From contig BDTW01000035.1 in the NCBI GenBank assembly GCA_002897735.1, positions 1 through 34,791 of the forward strand: a stretch of DNA of 34,791 bases, read 5' to 3'. The translations under genes were made by a program, and so were the position numbers. The notes under the pieces were generated by a model. The model was not told where the DNA came from. It saw only the letters and a list, made by a program, of their open reading frames with translations, and did no database searches. The stretch comes from a bacterium BMS3Bbin13. Its GTDB lineage: Bacteria > Pseudomonadota > Gammaproteobacteria > 21-64-14. This document shows positions 8,142-17,124 of the stretch, piece after piece. The stretch's first letter is position 1. Each line of letters opens with the position of its first letter.

Positions 8142-9407
8142 GTGCGGGCCGATACGACCCGGGATGGCGGCCGTGCCCCGAAGCCCTCCGCGATGCGGGG
8201 TGTGGACGAGGCGGTGACGTTTCTGCTCGGGCGCTCGCGCCCGGTGGCGGAGACCGAGTCGGTGGCGCTGGGTGAGGCACTGGGGCGGGTCCTTGCCGAA
8301 TCGCCGGTGGCGGCGGCCGATGTCCCGCCGTGGGACAACAGCGCGATGGACGGCTACGCGGTGCGTAGCGCCGATCTGGATCCGGCCGGTGCGCCCGTGC
8401 GACTGCCGGTCGGTCAGCGGATCCCCGCCGGGCGCGTCGGCTCGCCGCTCGTCCCGGGCAGTGCGGCGCGCATCTTCACCGGTGCCCCGATCCCCCCGGG
8501 CGCCGACCAAGTGGTCATCCAGGAGGTCTGCGAGGTGCACGGGGGCGACGTGGAGCTTCGCGTCGCCCCCGCCGCCGGGGCCAACATCCGCCGTGCCGGC
8601 GAGGACCTGCGTGCGGGTGCGCGCGCCCTGGATGCGGGCACCCGGCTCGCCCCGCAGCACCTCGGGTTGGCCGCCGCGGTGGGGTTGGCGCGGCTCCCGG
8701 TGTACCGGCGCCTGCGCGTAGCGGTGTTTTCGACGGGCGATGAACTGGTGCGCCCCGGAGCGGCGCTCGGCCCGGGCCAAATCTACAATTCGAACCACTA
8801 CACGCTGGAGGGTCTGTTGCGGGCGCTGGGCTGCGCGGTGGAGGACCTGGGGGTGGTGCCCGACCGGCTCGAGGCCACCTGCGAGGCGCTGGAAGCGGCG
8901 GCGGGGTGCGCGGACCTGATCCTCACTTCGGGTGGGGTGTCGGTGGGCGAGGAGGATCACCTCAAGCCGGCCGTGGAGCGGCTCGGCAGTCTCGATCTGT
9001 GGCGCATCGCCGTGCGACCCGGTAAACCGCTCGCCTTCGGCGAGGTCGCCGGCACGCCGATCCTCGGCCTGCCCGGCAATCCGGTCTCGCTGTTCGTGAC
9101 CTTCTGCCTGTTCGCGCGTCCGTTCATCGTGCGCGCGCAGGGTCGTGCGCCGACCGCGGAGCCGACGCTGCGTTTGCCCGCGGGCTTCGACTGGCCGCGC
9201 CCGGATCCGCGGCGCCGCGTGTACCTGTGCGCGCGCCTGGTGGGCGACGAGGAAGGCACGCCGCGGGTCGAGGTCTACCCGAGCCGATCCTCGGGCGTGC
9301 TCAGCTCGGTGACCTGGGCGCGGGGCTTGGCGGTGATCCCGGAGGGACGCACGCTGCGGCGCGGCGATCCGGTCGAGTATCTGCCGTTTGCGGAACTGCT
9401 GTGGTGA
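8142..9407 (+). CDS. moeA: Molybdopterin molybdotransferase MoeA
   Basis: This 421-aa enzyme inserts molybdate into adenylylated molybdopterin. The domains are in usual order. The N-terminal part has [20 protein letters not shown] followed by AMDGYAVR; the middle has [15 protein letters not shown]; the MogA-like domain has [19 protein letters not shown] and [15 protein letters not shown]; and [13 protein letters not shown] precedes the small C-terminal beta domain. The start is GTG at 8142; an ATG at 8193 ([10 protein letters not shown]) is an alternative that fits the usual N-terminus. Its stop overlaps the moaC start by 4 nt. Confidence 0.96.
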   Translation: MRADTTRDGGRAPKPSAMRGVDEAVTFLLGRSRPVAETESVALGEALGRVLAESPVAAADVPPWDNSAMDGYAVRSADLDPAGAPVRLPVGQRIPAGRVGSPLVPGSAARIFTGAPIPPGADQVVIQEVCEVHGGDVELRVAPAAGANIRRAGEDLRAGARALDAGTRLAPQHLGLAAAVGLARLPVYRRLRVAVFSTGDELVRPGAALGPGQIYNSNHYTLEGLLRALGCAVEDLGVVPDRLEATCEALEAAAGCADLILTSGGVSVGEEDHLKPAVERLGSLDLWRIAVRPGKPLAFGEVAGTPILGLPGNPVSLFVTFCLFARPFIVRAQGRAPTAEPTLRLPAGFDWPRPDPRRRVYLCARLVGDEEGTPRVEVYPSRSSGVLSSVTWARGLAVIPEGRTLRRGDPVEYLPFAELLW

Positions 9408-9901
9408 AGCGGCTGACGCACCTCGACGAGGCGGGGCAGGCGCGCATGGTGGACGTCGCGGGCAAGGCGGTCACGCTGCGCGAGGCGATCGCCGAGTGCG
9501 CGGTGCGCATGGACCCGGACACCTTGCGCATGATCCTCGAGGGCACGCACCGCAAGGGCGACGTGCTGGCGGTGGCGCGCGTGGCCGGCATCCAGGCCGC
9601 GAAGCGCACGCCGGAGTTGATCCCGCTGTGTCACCCGTTGGCGCTGTCGGCCGTGGAGATCGAGCTGGAGCCGGACGCGGCGGCGGGTTGCGTGCGGGTA
9701 CGCGCCGCCTGCCGGCTCGAGGGGCGTACCGGGGTGGAGATGGAGGCGCTGACCGCAGCGGCGGTGGCGGCGCTGACCGTCTACGACATGTGCAAGGGCG
9801 TGGACCGGGGCATGGTGATCGGCGGGCTGCGGCTGCTGGAGAAGAAGGGCGGGCGCAGCGGTCACTGGCGCGCGACGCCGCGGACCGGGGATGGGCCGTG
9901 A
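9404..9901 (+). CDS. moaC: Cyclic pyranopterin monophosphate synthase MoaC
   Basis: The 165-aa protein carries out the second half of the conversion of the GTP-derived intermediate to cyclic pyranopterin monophosphate, acting after MoaA. It begins with [19 protein letters not shown] and has the active-site segments [25 protein letters not shown] and [28 protein letters not shown]. The GTG at 9404 overlaps the moeA stop (GTGA). A second GTG lies directly before it at 9401. moaA is absent from the operon and from this window. Confidence 0.95.
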   Translation: MKRLTHLDEAGQARMVDVAGKAVTLREAIAECAVRMDPDTLRMILEGTHRKGDVLAVARVAGIQAAKRTPELIPLCHPLALSAVEIELEPDAAAGCVRVRAACRLEGRTGVEMEALTAAAVAALTVYDMCKGVDRGMVIGGLRLLEKKGGRSGHWRATPRTGDGP

Positions 9902-10149
9902 TCCGGGTGCTCTATTTCGCGCGGTTGCGCGAAGAGGTGGGCACCGGCGAGGAGTCGCTGGCGCTGCCCGCGGGGGTGCACACCGTCGGCGCGCTCACCG
10001 CGCGCCTGCGCGCGCGCGGTGAGCGGTGGGACGAGGCCCTGGGCGGGAGACCGATGCTGGTGGCGGTCAACCAGACCCTGTCCGCCTCGGAGGGTGCGCT
10101 GGCCGACGGCGATGAGATCGCCTATTTCCCGCCGGTGACGGGCGGCTGA
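9898..10149 (+). CDS. moaD: Molybdopterin synthase small subunit MoaD
   Basis: This 83-aa ubiquitin-like sulfur carrier ends in the required GG (PPVTGG). The C-terminal glycine is thiocarboxylated and donates sulfur to the pterin. The N-terminus is [20 protein letters not shown]. The GTG start at 9898 overlaps the moaC stop (GTGA), and moaE begins 1 bp after its stop, so translation is probably coupled through moaC-moaD-moaE. Confidence 0.95.
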   Translation: MIRVLYFARLREEVGTGEESLALPAGVHTVGALTARLRARGERWDEALGGRPMLVAVNQTLSASEGALADGDEIAYFPPVTGG

Positions 10150-10150
10150 G

Positions 10151-10630
10151 ATGGCCGGGTGCATCCGCGTACAGACCGAGGCGTTCGATCCGGGCGTCGA
10201 ACTCGATGCGTTGGCGCGCGGCGACGCCGGGGCGGGGGCGCTGGTGAGTTTCATAGGGCGGGTGCGGGATGACGGTGCGCACGCACCGGTCTTGCGGCTC
10301 ACGCTGGAGCACTACCCCGGTATGACGGAGAAGGCGCTGGGGGCGATCGTGGAGCAGGCGCGTGCGCGCTGGGAGTTGCGCGACGTGGTGGTGATCCACC
10401 GCGTCGGGGCGATGGAGCCGGGCGAGCCCATCGTGCTCGTGGCGGTGGCGAGCGCCCACCGGGCGGCGGCGTTCGCGGCCTGCGAGTTCATCATCGACCG
10501 GTTGAAGACCCGTGCACCTTTCTGGAAGCGCGAGCGGACCTCTCAAGGGGATCGCTGGGTAGAGGCGCGCGCCGGCGATGCGCAGGCCGCCGAGCGCTGG
10601 GAACGCGACGCGGGGCTGCACCGGGAATAG
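10151..10630 (+). CDS. moaE: Molybdopterin synthase catalytic subunit MoaE
   Basis: The 159-aa large subunit converts cyclic pyranopterin to molybdopterin with MoaD thiocarboxylate. Signatures are GALVSFIGRVRD, LEHYPGMTEKAL, the IHRVGAMEPGEPIVLVAVAS-type core and the catalytic region AACEFIIDRLKTRAPFWKRE, which includes the conserved lysines. It is the last gene of the cluster. A GC-rich sequence follows but no textbook terminator is seen. Confidence 0.96.
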   Translation: MAGCIRVQTEAFDPGVELDALARGDAGAGALVSFIGRVRDDGAHAPVLRLTLEHYPGMTEKALGAIVEQARARWELRDVVVIHRVGAMEPGEPIVLVAVASAHRAAAFAACEFIIDRLKTRAPFWKRERTSQGDRWVEARAGDAQAAERWERDAGLHRE

Positions 10631-10684
10631 GCCGCCCCGTGCGGCGGCGGGTATTCAGTCGCCGGGGGTCCCGCCGATACAGGC

Positions 10685-10714
10685 TTTACCGCGATGTCTC
10701 GCTTTGTGTAGAAT
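10685..10714 (+). promoter_or_regulatory. Candidate sigma-70 promoter upstream of the HDOD gene
   Basis: TTTACC (10685-10690), 18 bp and TAGAAT (10709-10714) form a moderate promoter in a locally AT-rich stretch. It would give a leader of about 260 nt before the HDOD start, which contains a tiny frame (atgaaaaacaaatga, 10724-10738) and the small open frame at 10831. Confidence 0.45.
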
Positions 10715-10830
10715 AAAATTTCCATGAAAAACAAATGAGAACGTCATAGGCGCGGCAGGAACGCCGCGTGAGGCCCGAGACCGCGGGCCCTGTTTCGGCC
10801 ACCGGACATCGACCGTCGGGAGACGACCAG

Positions 10831-10989
10831 ATGGGTGACAGCCTACCGCAGACGCCGGCCTCACGCCCGGTTCCGTCGTCCCGGTCCTGCCTTGCAGGCC
10901 GTGAACCCCCGCCTATTCAAGATATTGTGCGTCTGAACCGGTCGCACCGGTCATCCGATCAGGGAGCGCGCGCCGCCCATGGTCATTGA
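10831..10989 (+). CDS. Possible 52-aa leader ORF overlapping the HDOD gene
   Basis: An ATG at 10831 is preceded by GGGAG at 10818-10822 with 8-nt spacing, which is a better ribosome site than the HDOD gene itself has. The frame encodes a Ser/Pro/Arg-rich peptide (MGDSLPQTPASRPVPSSRSC at the start) and stops 11 nt inside the HDOD gene. The composition is not protein-like in any family I know. It could be a coupling leader or chance. Confidence 0.25.
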   Translation: MGDSLPQTPASRPVPSSRSCLAGREPPPIQDIVRLNRSHRSSDQGARAAHGH

Positions 10990-11842
10990 TCCCATGGAGT
11001 TGGTGACCGGCCGGGTCCGGCTCGCCTCGCTGCCCGAGGTGGTGTCCCGCGTCTGCGAGCTGATCGGTGACCCGCGCACCTCGGCATCGGACATCGGCCA
11101 GGTGATCAGCGAGGACCCGGCGCTCACGGCACGCCTGCTGCGGGTCGTCAACAGCCCGTTCTACGGCTTTCCATCGAGCATCGATACGGTCTCGCGGGCG
11201 GTGACGGTGGTCGGTACCGCCGAACTGATGGACTTGGTGCTGGCGGCCTCCGTGGTACGGATGTTTCGCGGGATCCCCCCGGAACTCGTCGACATGGACT
11301 CGTTTTGGCACCACAGCCTGTACTGCGGCGTGGTCGCGAGGGTCCTGGCGGCGCGCCGCCGCAGACGCAACATCGAGCGCCACTTCGTCGGCGGGCTGAT
11401 CCATGACCTGGGCGCCCTGGTCCTCTATCAATCGGTCCCGGACCTCGCGGCGCGCGCCCTGGCGCTGGCGCGCGAGCGTGACCTCGCGATCTACCTGGCG
11501 GAGCGCGAGGTCATGGGGTGCGATCACGCCGCCGTCGGTGCCGAGTTGATGCGTACCTGGAACATGCCGCCGGTACTCGAGGAGGTGGTGGCTTACCACC
11601 ATGAGCCGCAACGCGCGCACGAATACCCGGAGGAAGTGGCGATCGTGCACCTGGCGGACGTGATCAGTGGTGCGCTGGAGACGCCCGACATCGGTTCCGA
11701 GCAGATACCGCCGCTGGAACCGGCGGCATGGGAGAGCGCGGGCTTTCCGGTCGAGACCCTGGAGGCTATCGTGACCGACGCGGACCGGCAGTTCTCGGTC
11801 GCCCACGAACTCATCGCGCCCGACCACCTGGAACCGGCCTGA
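10979..11842 (+). CDS. HDOD-domain signalling protein
   Basis: The 287-aa protein is essentially one HDOD domain. The N-terminal half shows RLASLPEVVSRVCELI, DIGQVISEDPALTARLLRVV and NSPFYGFPSSIDTVSRAVTV. The HD-like half retains HSLYCGVVARVLA, GGLIHDLGALVL and HHEPQRAHEYPEEVAIVHLA. HDOD proteins act in signalling and stress regulation, often without hydrolase activity. The start at 10979 has only a weak ribosome site; ATG 10994 is an alternative. No kinase or receiver domain is fused and no partner is adjacent. Confidence 0.88.
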   Translation: MVIDPMELVTGRVRLASLPEVVSRVCELIGDPRTSASDIGQVISEDPALTARLLRVVNSPFYGFPSSIDTVSRAVTVVGTAELMDLVLAASVVRMFRGIPPELVDMDSFWHHSLYCGVVARVLAARRRRRNIERHFVGGLIHDLGALVLYQSVPDLAARALALARERDLAIYLAEREVMGCDHAAVGAELMRTWNMPPVLEEVVAYHHEPQRAHEYPEEVAIVHLADVISGALETPDIGSEQIPPLEPAAWESAGFPVETLEAIVTDADRQFSVAHELIAPDHLEPA

Positions 11843-11892
11843 GCGCCTGTTTCCCCGTTCCGGGCAATGTCCACCCGGGCGGATCAGGGCGA

Positions 11893-12489
11893 TCAACCCT
11901 TGAGTTTCAGCAGCAGGGCCTCGACGTGGTGCCGCTTGAGGACCTCACGGGTCTCGTTGAGCTTGCGCAGGCTGTGGAAGGGGCCCAGCCGCACGCGGTG
12001 CCAAGTCTCGTCGCCGTTGACGGTCACGTCCTGGATGTTGGCTTCCAGGCCGAGCAGCGCAAGCTGCGCCTTTAGGCGATCGGCTTGGCCGTAGCGGCGG
12101 AATGAGCCGACTTGTAGGGTGTAGGTGCCGGGCGTCTTCACATGGGCGACGCCGTGCTCCACCTTCCCGGCGATGTCCTGCTCCGGCACCATCACCTCCA
12201 CCTCCGGGAGGATGGTGTAGAAATCGAATTTCGGTTTCGTGGCCGCACCCGTCCCGGTGTCCCTGGCGTGCCGCCGGGCGGCGGATTTCTCGGCGGCGCC
12301 CCGGGGCCGGCGCGGGTGGGCCTGTGGGGCGGGGCGGGCGAGCCGGACTTCGGGTGCCGGGTAGCGCTGGTGGAGAAAGACGAGCAGCGCCACGAACAGC
12401 CCCACCGTGAGCCCCGCCAGCATCCATACCCAGCCCGGGGACGGTTTGCGCTTGCGACGCCGGGTCGTGTCCTTGTAGTCGCGCGGCAT
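11893..12489 (-). CDS. SPOR-domain inner-membrane protein, FtsN-like
   Basis: The 198-aa protein has a basic cytoplasmic tail (PRDYKDTTRRRKRKPSPGW), one membrane span at about residues 20-40 and a Pro/Arg/Ala-rich periplasmic linker. A C-terminal SPOR domain (about 118-196) starts TYTLQVGSFRRYGQADRLKA and ends LLLKLKG. This is the topology of FtsN, which binds denuded septal peptidoglycan and activates division. Its position directly after argS matches the argS-ftsN order of pseudomonads and relatives. It is 9 bp from the argS stop and probably cotranscribed. FtsN orthology is likely but not proven. Confidence 0.85.
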   Translation of the reverse strand: MPRDYKDTTRRRKRKPSPGWVWMLAGLTVGLFVALLVFLHQRYPAPEVRLARPAPQAHPRRPRGAAEKSAARRHARDTGTGAATKPKFDFYTILPEVEVMVPEQDIAGKVEHGVAHVKTPGTYTLQVGSFRRYGQADRLKAQLALLGLEANIQDVTVNGDETWHRVRLGPFHSLRKLNETREVLKRHHVEALLLKLKG

Positions 12490-12498
12490 GATGCGTGC

Positions 12499-14268
12499 CT
12501 ACATGGTTTCCGGCGCCGATACCCCGAGCAGGCGCAGACCGTTGCGCAGCACCTGGCGGACGGCGACGATCAGGTTGAGACGCACATCGCGCAGGCCGGC
12601 GTCCTCTACCAGGAACGGATGGGCGTTGTAATAAGTATGGAAGTCGTTGGCCAGCTCGCGCAGATAATGCGCCAGCAGGTGGGGTTCCTCCCCGTGCGCC
12701 GCCGCCTCCACCACTTCGGGGTAGCGTGAAAGCGTGTAGAGCAGCGCCTGTTCGTGGCCCTCCGTGAGACGATCCAGGTTGGCGTTGCCGCGGGCCTCGT
12801 CGCGCTCCAGGCCCTTCTCCGCGCGCTGTTTCAGCACGCTGCACACGCGCGCGTGTGCGTACTGGATATAGTAGACCGGATTGTCCGCCGACTCGGATTT
12901 GGCCAGATCCAGATCGAAGTCCAGGTGCTGTTCGCACTTGCGCATCACATAGAAGAAGCGCGCGGCGTCGTTGCCCACCTCGCGGCGCAGCTCGCGCAGC
13001 GTGATGAATTCGCCGGAACGCGTCGACATCCGGACCTTCTCGCCGCCCCGGTAGAGGATCGCGAACTGCACCAGCAGCACGTCCAGACACGCCGGATCCT
13101 CGCCGAGGGCACCGAGCGCCGCCTTCACCCTCGCCACGTAGCCGTGGTGGTCCGCGCCCCACACGTCGATCAACCGCTCGAAGCCGCGTTCGCGCTTGTT
13201 CATATGATAGGCGACGTCGGAGGCGAAGTAGGTGGTCCGGCCGTTCTCGCGTACCAGCACGCGGTCTTTGGTGTCGCCGAGCGCGCTCGAACGAAACCAA
13301 AGCGCCCCGTCGCGCTCGTAGGTGTGTCCCGCCGCCCGCAGGCGTTCGACGGCACGCGTCACGGCGCCGCCCTCGACCAGGGATCGCTCTGAGAACCACT
13401 CCTGGTAGTGCACCCCGAACTCCTCGAGGTCGCGGCGGATGTCGGCGAGGATCGTGAGCAGGCCGGCGTCGAACACCGTCCGGTAGCGCTGCGCACCGAG
13501 CAGTTCACGCGCCCGCGCGATGAGTGCGTCGACGTGGGCCTCCCGGTCGCCGCCGTCGGGTTCGTCGGGCGGCAGGTCCGCGTATACGCGCGCGCCCGGC
13601 ACATGGAAGGCATCGGCATGTTCCCGGTGCAGGTTCGCGGCGATGTCCCACACGTAGTCGCCCTGGTAGCCGTTGGCCGGGAAGGCGGTCTTCTCGCCGC
13701 ATAATTCGAGGTAGCGCAGCCAGACGCTCGCCGCCAGGATGTCCATCTGCCGCCCGGCGTCGTTGACGTAGTATTCGCGATGCACGCGGAAGCCCACGGC
13801 CTCCAGGAGATCGGCGACCGCCGCGCCGTAGGCGGCGCCGCGCCCGTGTCCGACGTGCAACGGTCCGGTCGGGTTGGCGGACACGAACTCCACCTGCACG
13901 GCCTGTCCCGCCCCCATCCCGCTACGGCCGTAGTCCTCGCCGGCGTCGAGGATCGCGGGCACGACCGACTGGAAGGCCGCGGGGCCGAGGGTGAAGTTGA
14001 TGAACCCCGGGCCGGCCACCACAACCTGCGCGAGGCGCGCGTCGTCCGCCAGCACCGCCACGATGCGCTGCGCGAGTTCGCGAGGCGCCAGACCGGCCTC
14101 CTTGGCGAGGGTCAGCGCCACGTTGCTGGCGAAGTCGCCATGGCGGCGGTCGCGGGTGCGCTCCACCGCGCAGGGCCCGGCGTGTGACGGCGCTGGCACC
14201 CCCGTTCGACGCAGTTCCGCCAAGGCGTCGTCCAGGAGTTGCTGAAGGAATCGCTTCAAACCACCCAC
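12499..14268 (-). CDS. argS: Arginyl-tRNA synthetase
   Basis: This class I synthetase (589 aa) charges tRNA-Arg. The N-terminal Add-1 domain has [20 protein letters not shown]. The catalytic core has [20 protein letters not shown] with the HVGH signature, [14 protein letters not shown], and [20 protein letters not shown]; the KMSKS counterpart is VRMSTRSGE. The C-terminal anticodon-binding domain includes [13 protein letters not shown] and a Met end. GTG 14268 is the longest start, but TTG 14259 (encoding [11 protein letters not shown]) has GAGGTGGG properly placed upstream and matches the usual N-terminus better. It is followed by the SPOR gene. Confidence 0.97.
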   Translation of the reverse strand: MGGLKRFLQQLLDDALAELRRTGVPAPSHAGPCAVERTRDRRHGDFASNVALTLAKEAGLAPRELAQRIVAVLADDARLAQVVVAGPGFINFTLGPAAFQSVVPAILDAGEDYGRSGMGAGQAVQVEFVSANPTGPLHVGHGRGAAYGAAVADLLEAVGFRVHREYYVNDAGRQMDILAASVWLRYLELCGEKTAFPANGYQGDYVWDIAANLHREHADAFHVPGARVYADLPPDEPDGGDREAHVDALIARARELLGAQRYRTVFDAGLLTILADIRRDLEEFGVHYQEWFSERSLVEGGAVTRAVERLRAAGHTYERDGALWFRSSALGDTKDRVLVRENGRTTYFASDVAYHMNKRERGFERLIDVWGADHHGYVARVKAALGALGEDPACLDVLLVQFAILYRGGEKVRMSTRSGEFITLRELRREVGNDAARFFYVMRKCEQHLDFDLDLAKSESADNPVYYIQYAHARVCSVLKQRAEKGLERDEARGNANLDRLTEGHEQALLYTLSRYPEVVEAAAHGEEPHLLAHYLRELANDFHTYYNAHPFLVEDAGLRDVRLNLIVAVRQVLRNGLRLLGVSAPETM

Positions 14269-14411
14269 CTCGTCCGTTCGGCGGCGGTTCGCCGCACAGG
14301 ACGCCGGGTCCGATGCAGGGGGCGGGTACCGGACCGTGTCCGGCCGGGCCGCGTTTCCGGTAGATCGTGCGGATTTGGTAATGAGTGCATTGGTAAACCG
14401 ACGTTGGAGTT

Positions 14412-14434
14412 CCCGCCCTCTTCAAGGAGGCGGG
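14412..14434 (-). terminator. Hairpin between priA and argS
   Basis: cccgccctctt (14412-14422) and aaggaggcggg (14424-14434) pair with one mismatch around a single base. The hairpin lies 70 bp after the priA stop in the direction of transcription. It lacks a downstream T-run, so it may only attenuate or stabilise the mRNA. The remaining 14435-14503 and 14269-14411 show nothing else clear. Confidence 0.3.
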
Positions 14435-14503
14435 ACAGGGTGGGGACGGTGGGATCGGCGCCTATTATCCGGGACCGTCGGCGTCTTGCAAGCACGTTGT
14501 GGG

Positions 14504-16717
14504 CTACAACGTGTCGGCCGGGTCCACGTCCACCGACCAGCGCACGCGGCGGGCGGATTTCAGTCCTTCCAGGGAGGGAACCCAGGCGGCCAGCAGCCGT
14601 TGCAACGCGGCGTGACCGGTGCTCTGCAGGAGGAGCTGCGCGCGATAACGTCCGGCACGCCGTTCCATGGGCGCCGGTACCGGCCCGAGGACCGCGACCG
14701 CGCCGTCGCCCAGGTGCAGGGCGCGGTCGCGCGCCGCCTCGAGGAAGGCAAGGGGCGCCTCGGGTGCGGGCGCCTCGGCGCGCAGCAGTGCCAGGCGCGT
14801 GTACGGCGGCAGTTCCGCGGTGCGCCGTTCGTCCAGGGCCTGGGTTGCGAAGCCGGCATAGCCGCCGCGCAGGAGCGCCGTGAGCAACGGGTGGTCGGGG
14901 TGATGGGTTTGCACCAGCACCTCGCCGGGCCGCTCGGCGCGCCCGGCGCGCCCCGCCACCTGCACGATCAGTTGCGCCATACGCTCGCCGGCGCGGAAGT
15001 CGGCGCCATAGAGCCCCTGGTCGCCGTCCAGGACGCCGACCAGGGTCACGCCGGGGAAGTGGTGTCCCTTGGCGAGCATCTGGGTGCCGATCAGGATGCG
15101 GCTGCGGCCCGTGCGGGCGCCGTCGAGCAGCGACTCCATGGCACCCTTGCGCCGCGTGCTGTCGCGGTCGATGCGCGCGATCTCCACACCGGGGAAGTGC
15201 CGCTCCAGGGCCTGCTCCATCCGCTCGGTGCCCTGACCCAGGGCGCGCAGATCCTCCCCCCCGCAAGTGGGGCACTGCTGCGGGAGCGGGCGCTCCGCGC
15301 CGCAGTGATGGCAACGCACGCGCCGGCGGCCGAGGTGCAAGGTCATATGGGCGTCGCAGTGGGGGCACTCGGCGACCCACCCGCATTCGTGGCAGATCAC
15401 GGTCGGCGCATAGCCGCGCCGGTTGAGGAACAACAGTACCTGCCCGCCCTCCCGGAGGTGGTCGCCGATGCGCCGCAACAGTTCCCCGGAGAGACCCTCG
15501 TCCATGGACCGGCGGCGCAGATCGAGCACCCCCATGCGCGGGGGCACGGCGTTGCCCACCCGCTCCGGCAGCACCAGTCGTTGATAACGACCGTGCGCGG
15601 CGTTGTGCAGCGACTCCAGCGACGGGGTGGCCGAGCCCAACACGATCGGGACCCCGAGGCGCCGGGCGCGCAGTACCGCCAGATCGCGCCCGTGGTAGCG
15701 AAAGCCCTCCTGCTGTTTGAAGGAGGCATCGTGCTCCTCGTCCACGATCACCACGCCGGGCGCCGCGAGCGGTGTGAACACCGCGGAACGGGTGCCGATG
15801 ATGACCGGTGCGGCGCCGCTACGCGCCGCCAGCCAGGCGGTCAGGCGCTCGCGTTCGCTCAGTCCCGAGTGCAGCACCACCACCGGTGCCTGCAGACGCC
15901 GCCGGAACCGTGCGACCAGTTGCGGGGTGAGCCCGATCTCCGGTACCAGCACCAGGGTTTGCCGGCCTGCCTGCAACGCGGCCTGCACGATGCGCAGGTA
16001 GACCTCCGTCTTGCCGCTGCCGGTGACCCCGTCGAGGAGAAACGCCTGGAAGCGGCCCAAGGCCCCGCATACCGCCTGCACCGCGTCGTGCTGCGCGCCG
16101 CTCAGGGTCGGTGCCGTGGACGCGGCGGCGGACTCGCAGGCGGGCGCGACGGCCGGTTCCTCGTGGACGTCGATCCAACCCCTGGCGGCGAGTGCGCGCA
16201 ACGCGCCGCGCCAGTCGCCGCCGAGCGCCCGGATCGGCTTCTCTTCGACGCCTTCGGCCCGTTCGTCCAGCAGCGTCAGGATCCGCATCTGGCGCGGGGC
16301 GCGGCGCGGCTCTCCCGGATCGCGCCCCCGGCCGGTTTCGGTCAGGCGCCAGCGGCGCGCGGGCACCCCGCGCGCGGGCACCCCGCGGCGCAGGGCGACG
16401 GGCAGCGCCGTGGCGAACACCTCACCCGGAGGGTGGCGATAGTAGTCTGCCGCCCATCCCAGGAGCGCAAGCAGCGATTCGTCGAACAGCGGTTCGCGAT
16501 CGAGCACCTCCAGCGCGGGGCGCAGCCGGCCCCGATCCACCCGGCTGTGCGCAGAGCAGCCCACGAGGATGCCCACGGCACGGGTGCGACCGAACGGTAC
16601 CCGGACCCGGATCCCGGGGCACAGGCCTGCCGGATCGACGCCGGCCGGTGCCAGGTAGTCGAAGGTCCGGTACACGGGCGAGGGGACTGCGATCTGAAGG
16701 ACGGGCCGGCGTGACAT
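14504..16717 (-). CDS. priA: Primosomal replication-restart helicase PriA
   Basis: This 737-aa 3'-5' helicase reloads the replisome at stalled forks. The N-terminal DNA-binding part begins LQIAVPSPVYRTFDYLAP. Walker A is GVTGSGKTEVY (GSGKT about 233-237), Walker B is VIVDEEHDASFKQQEG, and the zinc region has CHECGWVAECPHCDAHM, CHHCG and CPTCGGE. Helicase motifs LIGTQMLAKGHHFPGVTLV and VAGRAGRAERPGEVLVQT follow. Length and order are standard. The ATG 16717 has AAGGAAG 4 nt upstream. DnaA-box-like sequences lie about 95-115 bp upstream. Confidence 0.97.
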   Translation of the reverse strand: MSRRPVLQIAVPSPVYRTFDYLAPAGVDPAGLCPGIRVRVPFGRTRAVGILVGCSAHSRVDRGRLRPALEVLDREPLFDESLLALLGWAADYYRHPPGEVFATALPVALRRGVPARGVPARRWRLTETGRGRDPGEPRRAPRQMRILTLLDERAEGVEEKPIRALGGDWRGALRALAARGWIDVHEEPAVAPACESAAASTAPTLSGAQHDAVQAVCGALGRFQAFLLDGVTGSGKTEVYLRIVQAALQAGRQTLVLVPEIGLTPQLVARFRRRLQAPVVVLHSGLSERERLTAWLAARSGAAPVIIGTRSAVFTPLAAPGVVIVDEEHDASFKQQEGFRYHGRDLAVLRARRLGVPIVLGSATPSLESLHNAAHGRYQRLVLPERVGNAVPPRMGVLDLRRRSMDEGLSGELLRRIGDHLREGGQVLLFLNRRGYAPTVICHECGWVAECPHCDAHMTLHLGRRRVRCHHCGAERPLPQQCPTCGGEDLRALGQGTERMEQALERHFPGVEIARIDRDSTRRKGAMESLLDGARTGRSRILIGTQMLAKGHHFPGVTLVGVLDGDQGLYGADFRAGERMAQLIVQVAGRAGRAERPGEVLVQTHHPDHPLLTALLRGGYAGFATQALDERRTAELPPYTRLALLRAEAPAPEAPLAFLEAARDRALHLGDGAVAVLGPVPAPMERRAGRYRAQLLLQSTGHAALQRLLAAWVPSLEGLKSARRVRWSVDVDPADTL

Positions 16718-16810
16718 GACTTCCTTACTCTACACCAGCGGCGACCGGTCTCCGCTCCGGAAATGGGGATCGGCACCCCCTGTTTTTTTTCAAGAGGTAC
16801 TCGTACAACC

Positions 16811-16831
16811 TGTGGATAACTTTGTGGATGA
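16811..16831 (-). promoter_or_regulatory. Two DnaA-box-like sequences upstream of priA
   Basis: tgtggataa at 16811-16819 is the exact reverse complement of the DnaA box TTATCCACA. tgtggatga at 16823-16831 matches with one mismatch, 12 bp further on. A third match (tgtgtataa, i.e. TTATACACA) is at 17001-17009. All are in the same orientation within a markedly AT-rich 400-bp gap, 16718-17124, that holds no gene. This could be DnaA control of priA or an origin-like element. Confidence 0.5.
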
Positions 16832-16973
16832 ATCGGGAACCCCCGGTACTTTCACGAGTTTTCCGATTGGATGCGGAACCGGGCCGATCTTGATAAGGTT
16901 TACAAATATGCATTCAAAAACAATCGGTTAGCGATTTCTGTGTAAATATTCGGTATTGTGGTAGGGCATACGA

Positions 16974-17010
16974 TGTCAACCGTTGACAGGTTGTATTGCT
17001 TGTGTATAAC
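16974..17010 (+). promoter_or_regulatory. Strong promoter with TGTCAAC inverted repeat over the -35 box
   Basis: TTGACA (16983-16988), 16 bp and TATAAC (17005-17010) form a near-consensus sigma-70 promoter facing the gene at 17125. TGTCAAC (16974-16980) and GTTGACA (16982-16988) form a perfect 7-bp inverted repeat around one base, covering the -35. Another TGTCAAC stands alone at 17053-17059, downstream of the start point. This looks like a repressor operator with an auxiliary site. The regulator is not identifiable in the window. Confidence 0.55.
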
Positions 17011-17124
17011 CCGGAAGCACGCCGGAAATCCGCCGCTGCGCCGGTGAATCCGTGTCAACCTCCGTGCTGCCGGGGCGTTATAAGAACTTGAAAGCCATTC
17101 AATCCGATCAGAGGGGCGTTGCCG

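Noticed and set aside
14336-16714. 792-residue plus-strand open frame opposite priA
   Set aside because: It mirrors priA codon structure in GC-rich DNA, has no ribosome site or recognisable domain, and priA is certain.
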